From Marinoscillum sp. (lineage in GTDB: Bacteria > Bacteroidota > Bacteroidia > Cytophagales > Cyclobacteriaceae): a DNA stretch of 64,000 nt. The DNA lies in NCBI GenBank assembly GCA_024305105.1, contig JAMWZA010000011.1, positions 1-64,000 of the forward strand, read 5' to 3'. The position numbers and the translations under genes were made by a program. Within the stretch, counting starts at the first letter, position 1. Each line of letters begins with the position of its first letter. The notes beneath the pieces were generated by a model. It searched no databases, was not told where the DNA came from, and saw nothing but the letters and a program-made list of their open reading frames with translations. Positions 1-9,755 of the stretch are shown in pieces.

Positions 1-642
1 TAAATTAGCTGCTTCCCGCGAATCTTTTAATACTTTTTTCATTTCAATAATGGGCTCCTGATCTGGGGTCACATTTAAGTCTCCACTCAAAACAACCGGA
101 TAGCCAGCATCGTTCTTTTCCTGTATCTGACTCAGAATCAATTTCATGGATTCTACTCGTGCTTGCTTACCAACATGATCAAAGTGGGTGTTGAAAAACC
201 AAAATCGCTGCCCATCAGATTTTTCTAAAAGTACATAGGTGCAGACTCTTGGCAAAGCCGCATCCCAACCTTTGGAAACCTCCCCAGGTGTGGGAGACAA
301 CCAAAAAGTGCTGCCATCAATGATTTTGAATAAATCCTTTTTGTAGAAAACAGCACTGAACTCTCCGGCACGCTTCCCATCATCTCTACCTACACCGATG
401 TAAGCATATTCCGCGAGTGTTGAATCCAGATGATCCATTTGCTGAGGCAATGCCTCCTGCACCCCAAAAACATCCGGTTCATAAAACTGAATTTGTTTGA
501 CCAGCTCATCTTTTCGGTGATGCCAGTTGTTTTCATTATCACCTGCATGATCCAAACGGATGTTGTAAGTCATGACCTTCAGGTCTTGAGACTCTAAAGA
601 CAGGGAAAATGCAAAAAGAACTATCGCTATAAGGTGCTTCAT
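1..642 (-). CDS. Endonuclease/exonuclease/phosphatase family protein (3' end truncated by window edge)
   Basis: Reverse-strand reading from ATG at 642: MKHLIAIVLFAFSLSLESQDLKVMTYNIRLDHAGDNENNWHHRKDELVKQIQFYEPDVFGVQEALPQQ...; TYNIR and DVFGVQE motifs plus signal peptide. Confidence 0.85.
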   Translation of the reverse strand, partial: MKHLIAIVLFAFSLSLESQDLKVMTYNIRLDHAGDNENNWHHRKDELVKQIQFYEPDVFGVQEALPQQMDHLDSTLAEYAYIGVGRDDGKRAGEFSAVFYKKDLFKIIDGSTFWLSPTPGEVSKGWDAALPRVCTYVLLEKSDGQRFWFFNTHFDHVGKQARVESMKLILSQIQEKNDAGYPVVLSGDLNVTPDQEPIIEMKKVLKDSREAANL

Positions 643-743
643 GATCATTAAATTTGGGTAATACAAATATGCTTTAAAGCATACAGAAAATTAGAGCTCT
701 TAATGATGTATGTCTTAGTTTGTTGATTCCAATTCTCCAAAAC

Positions 744-848
744 TGTCACTTCGGCGCTAGGAGAAGTCTTCCTTTAGAAACAGAAGTATTTCATTAACGA
801 CACATTCGCTTTTGAGATGGATATCTCCACTTCGTTGCGATATGACAT
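744..848. repeat. Intergenic imperfect inverted-repeat (REP-like) element
   Basis: tgtcacttcggcgctaggagaagtc ... gatatctccacttcgttgcgatatgaca form imperfect inverted arms with no ORF inside. Confidence 0.45.
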
Positions 849-869
849 TTTGGTGGGTTTATTTGCAGC

Positions 870-1331
870 ATGTTTAGTCGGGAAGAAGCATCACGAATTA
901 AGGAAGAGTTCTGGACTACTTTTGGTCAGTACATGAAACCCGTGCCGTCGGCTGACTTTATGCCTATAAACTGGATCAACTACAATACGGGCTTGAAGGA
1001 TGTTTTCTTCCGAATGTATACCAAAAGAAAATCAGCGGTAATAGCCATCTCCATGGAGCATCGAGATCCGGAAATACAGGAGTTGTTCTTTGAGCAGTTT
1101 CTCCAGTTGAAAACATTGTTGCATAATGGACTTGAAGAAGAGTGGAAGTGGGAACTCAACTTTCCCGACGAAAATGGAAAAATCATCAGCCAGATTTACA
1201 AAGAACTACCCGGTAAATCTGTTTTGAATAAAGACGACTGGCCTGACTTGATTTCCTTTTTCAAACCTCGAATCATCGTACTGGATGCTTTCTGGGAGAA
1301 TGCGCAGTATTCGTTTGATGGGTTGAGGTGA
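870..1331 (+). CDS. Conserved hypothetical protein (DUF4268-like)
   Basis: 153 aa ORF, MFSREEASRIKEEFWTTFGQYMKPVPSA; family assignment tentative. Confidence 0.6.
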   Translation: MFSREEASRIKEEFWTTFGQYMKPVPSADFMPINWINYNTGLKDVFFRMYTKRKSAVIAISMEHRDPEIQELFFEQFLQLKTLLHNGLEEEWKWELNFPDENGKIISQIYKELPGKSVLNKDDWPDLISFFKPRIIVLDAFWENAQYSFDGLR

Positions 1332-1599
1332 TTATTCATAGTGCGTCCACATTCTAAGTACTTTAACTACCTTCTCTTCTTCCAGAACTTGATAAATTAA
1401 ACGGTATTGGACATTTATTCTCCTCGAAAAAACTCCTGTTAAGTTTCCCTTTTAAACTTTCGAATGGGGGATAATCCTGAAAAGGATTTTGTTCTATTAT
1501 ACCGATCTGTGTTTCTGTCTTGAGCCTAAGTCCTAACGAAGCAACTTTCTTAGCCTCTTTTTGGGGTTGTTTGGTAAAAGCAATCTTGTATTCACTCAC
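1332..1599 (-). pseudogene. Txe/YoeB-family (RelE superfamily) toxin, frame-disrupted
   Basis: N-terminal frame MSEYKIAFTKQPQKEAKKVASLGLRLKTETQIGIIEQNPFQDYPPFESLKG; the Txe-like C-terminus NLTGVFSRRINVQYRLIYQVLEEEKVVKVLRMWTHYE* is in another frame, joined by removing one G at tta-aaa-ggg. Confidence 0.7.
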
Positions 1600-1829
1600 C
1601 AGTCTAATTCATCGGAAGTTTCAGAAAGAGGTGTCTTCATTCCTTCAATAATCGATTCTCTCATGCCTGGAATTGATGTTAAATAAAGTGTCTCCTGTAA
1701 TCCTCGCCACCATGATTCACTGATTAGGACGGCATTTTGCTGTTCACCTTTTATCAAAATAGGTTTTTTAACATTATCAATTAGTTCGTCAAAATTTTCC
1801 ATAACCTGTTTTGAAGTCAATGTAATCAT
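1596..1829 (-). CDS. Phd/YefM family type II antitoxin
   Basis: 77 aa, MITLTSKQVMENFDELIDNVKKPILIKGEQQNAVLISESWW; 4-nt overlap with the downstream toxin. Confidence 0.8.
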   Translation of the reverse strand: MITLTSKQVMENFDELIDNVKKPILIKGEQQNAVLISESWWRGLQETLYLTSIPGMRESIIEGMKTPLSETSDELDW

Positions 1830-1843
1830 AGCTAATCCACCTT

Positions 1844-3859
1844 TTACTGCTTCTCCAATACCAATACGACTCTACTCGGCAAGTAGACACTCAAAAAGTG
1901 CTCGCCAAACAGCGTCACTGTTGGGTAGATCATCTCATCGTCAATTCGATCAAAGCCACCATACTCAGCGCTATCGCTATTGAGTATAATCTTGTATTTC
2001 CCAGATCCAGGCACCTTAAATCGGTAATCCGGTACCGAGTTTGTCGGTGAGAAATTAAACGCAAAGATCAGGTTGTTGCGCTCAAAGATGATGGCTTTAT
2101 TGTCCTCATCCATGTTCATTTGCTTCGCTGGAAGTGCTGCCACGATCTCATGGTCATTGGCCATCTTCACCATATCCGCACCGAAGTTGTACAAAAACTT
2201 ATACTTCAGGTCTGGATGTTCCTGCAAACTCCACTGACGCCTTGCATATTTATAGCTCCAGTCATTACCCTCTCGTGGAAAGTCTACCCACTCAGGATGT
2301 CCGAACTCATTGCCAATAAAATTGAGCCAACCTTCCCCACCTAGAGCCAAAGTGAACAAACGAATTAGCTTGTGCAAGGCAATACCCCGGTCAATGATAA
2401 GACTATCATAGTCTACATGCATGTGGGTATACATCTCCTTATCCATTAGCCAGAAGGCAATGCTTTTGTCACCTACAAGTGCCTGATCATGCGATTCTGC
2501 ATAAGCAATCGTGCGCTCTCCATATCGTCGATTAGACAGGACATCCCACATTTCATGGATGCTCCATTCCTCATCGGTTTTATGTTTGAGTACTTTGATC
2601 CAGTAATCGGGGATACCCATGGCGAGCCGAAAATCAAACCCCATACCACCTTCCTTTACCGGTCGACAAAGACCAGGCATCCCACTCATGTCTTCGGCGA
2701 TTACTATCGCATCCTCTTTAATGTCTTTGATCAGCGTATTGGCCAATTGGAAATAAGTCAGCACATCCCAGTCGGTATCTCTGAAGTACTTTTCATAGTG
2801 GTCAAAACTGATGTCTCCATGGTGAAAATACAGCATGGAAGTGACCCCATCATACCTAAACCCATCCATGTGAAATTCTTCCAGCCAGTATTTTACGTTA
2901 CTCAACAAAAAGCGTAAAACCTCCTCTTTCCCATAGTTGAAGAGTTTAGAATCCCACTGGCTATGGAAGCCTCGGCCTCCAGGATGAAAATAATGATCAT
3001 CAGATCCATCGTACTCATTAAGCCCTTCGGCAAGATTTTTAACAGCATGTGAATGAACGATGTCCATGATCACCGCGATGCCCATACTATGTGCCTGATC
3101 CACCAGATACTTCAGGTCGTAAGGTGTACCAAAGCGACTACTCGGTGCGAAGAAATTGCTGACATGATACCCAAATGAACCATAATACGGATGCTCCTGG
3201 ATTGCCATTACCTGAATGGCATTGTATCCTTGCTCCTTTATTTTTGGCAGCAGCGTATCGGCAAACTCTCTATAGGTACCAACCCCTTCCTTTTCCTGGG
3301 CCATACCTACATGACACTCATAGATGTATGGGTTCTTGTAAGAATCCGCACTTGTATATTTCTTATCGGTCCATTTGTATGGTTTTTCTGGATCCCAAAG
3401 TCTGGCAGTAAAATCATACGTTTGCTCATCCTGAGTCACGTATTTGGCATAGGCTGGAATTCGATCATTGGTTCCATTAGCTCCCGTGATTTGAACTTTC
3501 ACAGCACCTTCATGTACCAGCTTGCCTTTATAGTCTTTGTCTGAAAGAAAAACTTCCCAAATCCCATCATCACCCTTTGTTAAGGGACACGTTTCTCTAT
3601 TCCAGTCATTGAAATCGCCAATCAGATACAGCGAGTCAGCCGCAGGTGCCCATTCACGGTACCACCATCCTTTTTGCTTCTTGTCATAATTGAACCCCAG
3701 GTATTCATATCCCCTCGCAAAATCATCTAGAGAACCGTACTTTTTCTCCAATTCCTTTTTGCGATCCTTGAAACGTTTTATTCGGTCATTGATTTCACCA
3801 GTATAAGGTTCCAACCATGGATCATTCTTCACAAGAATAGGAATGCTACTTGTTGCCAT
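1844..3859 (-). CDS. 1,4-alpha-glucan branching enzyme (eukaryotic-type GH13_8-like)
   Basis: DIVHSHAVKN, GFRYDGVTSMLY, IAEDMSGMPGLC, YAESHDQALVGDKS motifs; closely resembles eukaryotic GBE1 from memory. Confidence 0.9.
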   Translation of the reverse strand: MATSSIPILVKNDPWLEPYTGEINDRIKRFKDRKKELEKKYGSLDDFARGYEYLGFNYDKKQKGWWYREWAPAADSLYLIGDFNDWNRETCPLTKGDDGIWEVFLSDKDYKGKLVHEGAVKVQITGANGTNDRIPAYAKYVTQDEQTYDFTARLWDPEKPYKWTDKKYTSADSYKNPYIYECHVGMAQEKEGVGTYREFADTLLPKIKEQGYNAIQVMAIQEHPYYGSFGYHVSNFFAPSSRFGTPYDLKYLVDQAHSMGIAVIMDIVHSHAVKNLAEGLNEYDGSDDHYFHPGGRGFHSQWDSKLFNYGKEEVLRFLLSNVKYWLEEFHMDGFRYDGVTSMLYFHHGDISFDHYEKYFRDTDWDVLTYFQLANTLIKDIKEDAIVIAEDMSGMPGLCRPVKEGGMGFDFRLAMGIPDYWIKVLKHKTDEEWSIHEMWDVLSNRRYGERTIAYAESHDQALVGDKSIAFWLMDKEMYTHMHVDYDSLIIDRGIALHKLIRLFTLALGGEGWLNFIGNEFGHPEWVDFPREGNDWSYKYARRQWSLQEHPDLKYKFLYNFGADMVKMANDHEIVAALPAKQMNMDEDNKAIIFERNNLIFAFNFSPTNSVPDYRFKVPGSGKYKIILNSDSAEYGGFDRIDDEMIYPTVTLFGEHFLSVYLPSRVVLVLEKQ

Positions 3860-4256
3860 ACTTCTTCATTCTTCGATGTATCATGTAAGTTAATCACTGG
3901 TCTATCACTGAACAAATATTTTAAATGAAAGCGTAGTTTTGTTACGATATTTTCAATATTTATATAGTTCTATAATTCTATTTGCATTGATTAGGAATTA
4001 CAACTCAAATAATACCATTTTACTCAGCACATCCTGATCAAAGAATTTTTTAAATTCAGTGTAACCTCTCACAAAAGGTTCAGTTTCCCTGAATGATGAC
4101 GGCACAGAATTACGAATAATGAATGGCAACATGACCCTGTGACAAGAAGTCTAAAATCTCAACTTCACCACTTTTCACACATAATTCTTCTTTCAAATGC
4201 AACCTTTCGTTTAAGGGAAAGTACTTTATTCGATTGTTTACCAACTAACCCTCACC

Positions 4257-6620
4257 ATGATTAAGAACTTCATCAAGGTTGCTCTCCGCACCATTCGCAG
4301 AAATAAGGTGTATAGCGTCATCAATATTTTGGGATTAGCTATTGGCCTGGCTTGTGCCATTCTGATCTTACTCTGGGTGCAAGACGAAATCAATTTTAAT
4401 ACCTACCATGAAAAAATTGACGACATCTACCAGGTGATGGAAAACCAAAATTATGAAGACCGGATCGGTACAACTTTCTCGACACCTGGACCTCTAGGCC
4501 CGCACCTCAAAGAAGCCTACCCGGAAGTGGTTCATTCGTCACGACTTACCTGGGAATCCGAAAACTTATTCACCGTAGATGACCGATCCTTCTATGAACA
4601 AGGACGCTATGTTGATGCGGATTTTTTCAAGATTTTCACTTTCGATTTTATTCATGGAAATCCAGAAGAACCCTACACCACGAAAAATTCGCTGGTTCTG
4701 ACAGAAAAACTGGCACAGAAATACTTCAAAGATGAGAACCCTGTTGGCAAGACAATTAAACTAAACAATGAAGATCTTTTCACTGTATCTGGAGTGATCA
4801 AAGAGTGGCCAGAAAATACCTCCTATGGCGATTTTGACTACCTGGTAAACTTCGAATTCTTCTGGGAGGACAATGCTCAATGGCTACATCAGTGGGGAAA
4901 CAATAATGTACGATGTTTGATAGAACTTGCTCCTGGAGTAAACTGGGAAGGATTTTCGCAGAAGATCACCAACCTTCTTGAAGAAAAAAATAATGACAAT
5001 GCCATTCAGCTCTTTCTGCATCCACTGAGTCGATTGCACCTGTACTCCAACTGGGACAATGGAGTAGCAGATGGTGGCAGAATCCGATACGTTCGAATCT
5101 TCACCATCATTGCTTTTTTCATCTTGCTAATTGCTTGTATCAATTTCATGAATCTGGCAACTGCCCAAGCGGTGAAACGGGCGAAAGAAGTCGGACTCAG
5201 AAAAGTAGTTGGCGCCTATAAATCCAACCTAATTGCTCAGTTTCTAAGCGAGTCAGTCATTTTCGCCTCCTTCTCTGGACTCATCGCGATGATTATTGTT
5301 TTCATCCTCATTGAACCCTTCAATGCGCTAACCGACAAATCCATCGCTTTTAATTTGGATAGTGATATGGCGCTGCTCCTTATTGGACTTGTGCTCATCA
5401 CAGGCCTGGCATCTGGCAGCTATCCGGCCTTTTATATCTCCAAATTTCAACCCGCCAGTGTATTAAAAGGACAGATAAAGAGTGGTCGAGGTGCTTCTCG
5501 TTTTAGAAAAGCACTTGTTACCACCCAGTTCATTCTGTCTATCATCATGATTTTCTGTACAATCGTGGTTTATGAGCAATTGGTATTTGTTCAAAACCAG
5601 GAAACTGGATTTAATAAGGAAGGCTTGATCTATGTGGAAATGCATGAGAACATGAATGACAAATATGAGATCATCAAAGACCAGCTCTCCAAAAATCCAG
5701 ACATCAAAATGGTGACAGCCATGAGTCAGCCTCCGCTTGGGTTTGGCAACTCCACGTGGGGTTTTGACTGGCCGGGAAAAGATCCGCAATCAAAAATTTT
5801 ATTCAGCAACTTATCTATCGACAATACCTGGACAGAGACGTTTGATATTCCGTTGGCTGCAGGCCGTAGCTTTGACAAGAAATATACTAGTGACACGCTG
5901 CACTTTATGGTGAACGTAGCTGGGGCCAGAGCGATGGGTTTCTCACCTGAAGAGGTGGTGGATCAGAGTGTAACACTATGGGGTGAGCGCAACGGAAAAG
6001 TAATTGGGGTTTTTGAAGACTTTAATTTTACCAGCTCCAGGAGCAAAATTCATCCATTGCTCATGCTGCATGATACAGACTGGTTCAATTACCTTGTAAT
6101 AAGAGCACAGCCAGGAAAAAACAGGGAAGGAATCACCATTCTCCAATCAATCTATCAGGAGTTCGCGCCTGCTTACCCATTTGAATACAAATTTGTAGAT
6201 GACCGATGGAAGGAGTTTTATGAAAGTGAAGCTCAAACCGCCCGCCTCTTTAACACTTTTGCCATAGTAGCCATATTCATTTCCTGTCTGGGACTATTTG
6301 GACTTGCTGCCTTCACCATACAGCAGCGCACCAAAGAAATTGGCGTGCGTAAGGTATTAGGTGCTTCCGTCTTCTCTATCATCCGAATAACTACGCGAGA
6401 GTTTACCATACTGGTAATGTTGGCAGCTATTATTGGCTCTCCAGTGGCATGGTACCTCATGGATCTATGGCTGGATGATTTCGCTTTCAGAATAGACGTT
6501 ACAGTCATCATTCCCATAGTTACAACCATCATTGCCATCATGGTCGCTGTGTTGACAGTAGCCTATCATGCACTGCGTGCGAGTAGGACCAACCCGGTCA
6601 ATGCGTTAAAATATGAGTGA
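4257..6620 (+). CDS. ABC transporter permease, FtsX/MacB-like
   Basis: MIKNFIKVALRTIRRNKVYSVINILGLAIGLACAILILLWVQDE; two FtsX-like blocks (RAKEVGLRKVVGA, RTKEIGVRKVLGAS). Confidence 0.92.
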   Translation: MIKNFIKVALRTIRRNKVYSVINILGLAIGLACAILILLWVQDEINFNTYHEKIDDIYQVMENQNYEDRIGTTFSTPGPLGPHLKEAYPEVVHSSRLTWESENLFTVDDRSFYEQGRYVDADFFKIFTFDFIHGNPEEPYTTKNSLVLTEKLAQKYFKDENPVGKTIKLNNEDLFTVSGVIKEWPENTSYGDFDYLVNFEFFWEDNAQWLHQWGNNNVRCLIELAPGVNWEGFSQKITNLLEEKNNDNAIQLFLHPLSRLHLYSNWDNGVADGGRIRYVRIFTIIAFFILLIACINFMNLATAQAVKRAKEVGLRKVVGAYKSNLIAQFLSESVIFASFSGLIAMIIVFILIEPFNALTDKSIAFNLDSDMALLLIGLVLITGLASGSYPAFYISKFQPASVLKGQIKSGRGASRFRKALVTTQFILSIIMIFCTIVVYEQLVFVQNQETGFNKEGLIYVEMHENMNDKYEIIKDQLSKNPDIKMVTAMSQPPLGFGNSTWGFDWPGKDPQSKILFSNLSIDNTWTETFDIPLAAGRSFDKKYTSDTLHFMVNVAGARAMGFSPEEVVDQSVTLWGERNGKVIGVFEDFNFTSSRSKIHPLLMLHDTDWFNYLVIRAQPGKNREGITILQSIYQEFAPAYPFEYKFVDDRWKEFYESEAQTARLFNTFAIVAIFISCLGLFGLAAFTIQQRTKEIGVRKVLGASVFSIIRITTREFTILVMLAAIIGSPVAWYLMDLWLDDFAFRIDVTVIIPIVTTIIAIMVAVLTVAYHALRASRTNPVNALKYE

Positions 6621-6928
6621 TATTCTAGGGCGCCCGCACTTCGCGATTTTATGATGATCTAATGCTCAAGGTGGTCCAATTTCTTCAAAAAATACTATTA
6701 GAGGTAATAAACCCAATGCACGTTTAATCCATGTTAAAGAAGTGGATTACCAGTTTCGGTGAGAATATTTCTTCGTAAAATGAGTCAAAAACTCAAGCAT
6801 ATCCCTTCCAAAATCGCCGTTTTAGGCACGTCTAGAGCTAAGAGACTTTTCTCCAAAGCCATAATCGGATTGTAGGTGATGCTAAGAAATTTTACGATAA
6901 AAAAAAAGAAGCGCTCGATTACCTCACA

Positions 6929-7627
6929 TCATAGATAGCGATCAACATACTTGAGCACCTGTGTGCGATTTACTGGCTTACCATGTCCCAGATAGAATTT
7001 ATTAATATCTAATGACAGAACCTTATCAAAACTCTTCTTTAATGCTGATAAATTATCATGAAAAGCAGGATGCTTCACTCGCGAATGGAACAAAACGCCG
7101 CCAAGCCCTATTCCTGCTGCCATCATATCCATGATGATTGCTTCTCCGTTATCAAGAACTATAGATAATGAGCCAGGAGTATGCCCAGGCGTATGAATCA
7201 CCTGAGTACCTCCTATCCAATCAGCCAAAGAATAACTTCCCTCTTTCATTACAATATCCGGAGTAAATGGATGTGTTTTTAAATCTTTTACCATCTTTTT
7301 AAAGAGTCTGGCCCAAGCTATTGTGGGTTTCATGGAAGCTACATTGGCCATCCCCTTTTGATAAAACGGTGTGTCTTCGGCATGAGCCAATACTGGAATC
7401 TTTAGCCTTTTCTTCAGTGCTGCCACACTTCCAAAATGATCAATATGGCTATGTGTTACAATTATCAATTTGATATCATGAGGATCAAGGCCGGCATTGT
7501 GAATGGCTTCCATAATTTTGTCTGCACTACCTGGTATACCCGTATCGACTAAAATGTGCCCATTATCTCCCTTGATTAAAAAACAATTCATCATATGTGC
7601 TGGCCAAATGCTAATTGGAATAATCAT
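6929..7627 (-). CDS. MBL-fold metallohydrolase
   Basis: THSHIDHFG metal-binding motif; HTPGHTPGS. Confidence 0.92.
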   Translation of the reverse strand: MIIPISIWPAHMMNCFLIKGDNGHILVDTGIPGSADKIMEAIHNAGLDPHDIKLIIVTHSHIDHFGSVAALKKRLKIPVLAHAEDTPFYQKGMANVASMKPTIAWARLFKKMVKDLKTHPFTPDIVMKEGSYSLADWIGGTQVIHTPGHTPGSLSIVLDNGEAIIMDMMAAGIGLGGVLFHSRVKHPAFHDNLSALKKSFDKVLSLDINKFYLGHGKPVNRTQVLKYVDRYL

Positions 7628-7686
7628 AGTTATTTTATTTTTTCAGCTAAACTAGATGAGAGGATGCGCTGAAAAAATCACCTATG

Positions 7687-8289
7687 TTATTTTCGTTGAG
7701 CTCTGATTCTGCTTAGAGATTGTGGTTGTACGCCAATATATGAGGCCAAATACTTTACAGGTATGTTCATGGCTAAATCGGGGTTCTTTCTAACCAGTTT
7801 TTCGTACCGGTCTCTGGCACTTAAACGCTGCATGTCCAAAAGTCGCTCACCCGATGATAGAATTATCTCTTCATAAAAACTATTGCAGAACTCCGGCCAG
7901 GACTTGATCCGCTCATACAATGCGTCATAGTCTCGTTTCGAGATTTGTATCAACTCACACGCACTAAGAGCCTGGATGGACTCAGGTGCTTTTACACCTT
8001 TTTGAAAGCCTTCGTATGATGAAACCATTTTGCCCGGCGGTATGAGCGAAATAGTATACTCTTCTCCTGTATTCATACCAATGTGAAATGCTCGCAGATA
8101 CCCGGAGTTAACAAAGTAGAGGTGGTTAACAAGCTCTCCCTGTCTTATCAGCAGTTCGTTCTTACTTACCTCCACTCGATTAAAACTACATTTGATCAGC
8201 TCTTCCTCCTCTTCAGAAAGAGATTTGAAGGTGGCAAGCTCCCGAATCAGCAATTGATAGTCATCAGCTAATGTCATACCAGCAGTCAT
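7687..8289 (-). CDS. Crp/Fnr family transcriptional regulator
   Basis: Cyclic-nucleotide-binding-like N-terminus; C-terminal HTH VKYLASYIGVQPQSLSRIRAQ. Confidence 0.88.
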   Translation of the reverse strand: MTAGMTLADDYQLLIRELATFKSLSEEEEELIKCSFNRVEVSKNELLIRQGELVNHLYFVNSGYLRAFHIGMNTGEEYTISLIPPGKMVSSYEGFQKGVKAPESIQALSACELIQISKRDYDALYERIKSWPEFCNSFYEEIILSSGERLLDMQRLSARDRYEKLVRKNPDLAMNIPVKYLASYIGVQPQSLSRIRAQRK

Positions 8290-8375
8290 CTATTTAGATG
8301 ATTAATAATATTTCAATATAGCAAGAATTCATTTTTCGAATTGACAATAATTTATCATTCACATTGAAATAATGA

Positions 8376-9731
8376 ATGTCTAACTCCTTATTTTTAGAAA
8401 TAAAAGCCAGTATGTCTGACACTTCCAATTCTTCCGCGCTTAAGAAAACACTCGGTCCGTTAATGCTATGGGGCCTTGGAGTTGGTTACGTCATCTCCGG
8501 CATGTACTTTGGGTGGAACCTCGGCCTTGCTGAAGGTGGTACGCTGGGGCTGGCGATCGCTACATTTTTCATCATCATCATGTACATCACTTTCACCTTT
8601 AGCTACACGGAGATGGCTTGCGCCATACCGAAGGCTGGAGGTGCATTTGATTATGCAGATCGAGCATTGGGAAAGAACCTTGGGTTTCTGGCCGGCATGG
8701 CCCAAAACGTAGAGTTCATCTTTGCTCCTCCTGCCATTGCTGCTGCCATTGGCGCTTATTTTCATATTTTCATTCCAGAAATAGATACCATCTACATTGC
8801 AGTTTTCGCCTACTTGATCTTTACCGGATTAAATATTGTAGGAGTAAAAGCTGCTGCGATATTTGAGCTAGTCATTACCATTTTGGCTGTGGCAGAACTC
8901 CTCATTTTCGCAGGAGTCTGTCTCCCCAACGTAGAATGGCAGAACCTTAAAATGAATGCGTTGCCCAATGGTTATCTAGGTGCGTTTGCAGCGATCCCAT
9001 TTGCTATCTGGTTTTTCCTGGCCATTGAGGGAGTTGCCAATGTCGCAGAGGAAGCACGAAATCCACAGCGTAGTGTATTGATTGGGTTTGGATCCGCCAT
9101 TGTAACACTGGTCGTTCTATGTTTACTCACCTTCGTATCGGCAGTCGGAGTGGATGGATGGGAATCGGTCGTTTATCCTCCGGGAAGCACAGAAGCATCG
9201 GACAGCCCACTACCATTGGCTTTAGCCAAGTTGGTAGGCAATGGACATTTCTTATATCACCTGTTAATTACGGTTGGGTTGTTTGGGTTAGTCGCTTCTT
9301 TTCATGGGATCATTTTAGCGGCCGGACGGTCTACATTTGAGTTCGGACGAGTTGGGTACATCCCCAAATCATTGGGCAAAGTGCACCCGAAAACCAGCAC
9401 CCCAGCCAATGCGCTCATCATCAATATGATCATAGGAATCATCGCGCTAATGTCCGGTAAAACCGGAGAAATTATCACCATTGCCTGCTTTGGGGCGCTG
9501 ACACTGTACATCATCTCCATGATTGCGTTTTTTCAATTACGAAAGAATGAACCTGACATGGAGCGCCCTTTCAAAGTACCACTTTACCCGCTATTTCCTG
9601 CAACCGCTCTGGTCATCGCTACGCTGGCCTTAATAGCGATGACTGTATACAATCTGAAGCTTGCTGGAATCTATGTTTTGATCATGCTAGCCACCTATTT
9701 GTGGTTTCTGTTTACCAATAAAAACGCCTAA
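8376..9731 (+). CDS. Ethanolamine permease-like APC-superfamily transporter
   Basis: LGPLMLWGLGVGYVISGMYFGWNLGLAEGGTLGLAIAT resembles Eat-type permeases; likely true start at Met13 (8412). Confidence 0.85.
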   Translation: MSNSLFLEIKASMSDTSNSSALKKTLGPLMLWGLGVGYVISGMYFGWNLGLAEGGTLGLAIATFFIIIMYITFTFSYTEMACAIPKAGGAFDYADRALGKNLGFLAGMAQNVEFIFAPPAIAAAIGAYFHIFIPEIDTIYIAVFAYLIFTGLNIVGVKAAAIFELVITILAVAELLIFAGVCLPNVEWQNLKMNALPNGYLGAFAAIPFAIWFFLAIEGVANVAEEARNPQRSVLIGFGSAIVTLVVLCLLTFVSAVGVDGWESVVYPPGSTEASDSPLPLALAKLVGNGHFLYHLLITVGLFGLVASFHGIILAAGRSTFEFGRVGYIPKSLGKVHPKTSTPANALIINMIIGIIALMSGKTGEIITIACFGALTLYIISMIAFFQLRKNEPDMERPFKVPLYPLFPATALVIATLALIAMTVYNLKLAGIYVLIMLATYLWFLFTNKNA

Positions 9732-9755
9732 CTTAACTCGATACAATTTTGTGCT

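Noticed and set aside
3998-4132. 44-aa minus-strand ORF MLPFIIRNSVPSSFRETEPFVRGYTEFKKFFDQDVLSKMVLFEL between the branching enzyme and FtsX permease
   Set aside because: Too short and without a recognisable family; possible gene remnant but unsupported.
6621-6928. ORF-poor stretch with a 31-codon ORF (MSQKLKHIPSKIAVLGTSRAKRLFSKAIIGL) that might be a decayed gene
   Set aside because: No recognisable homology or clear frameshift pattern; insufficient support.
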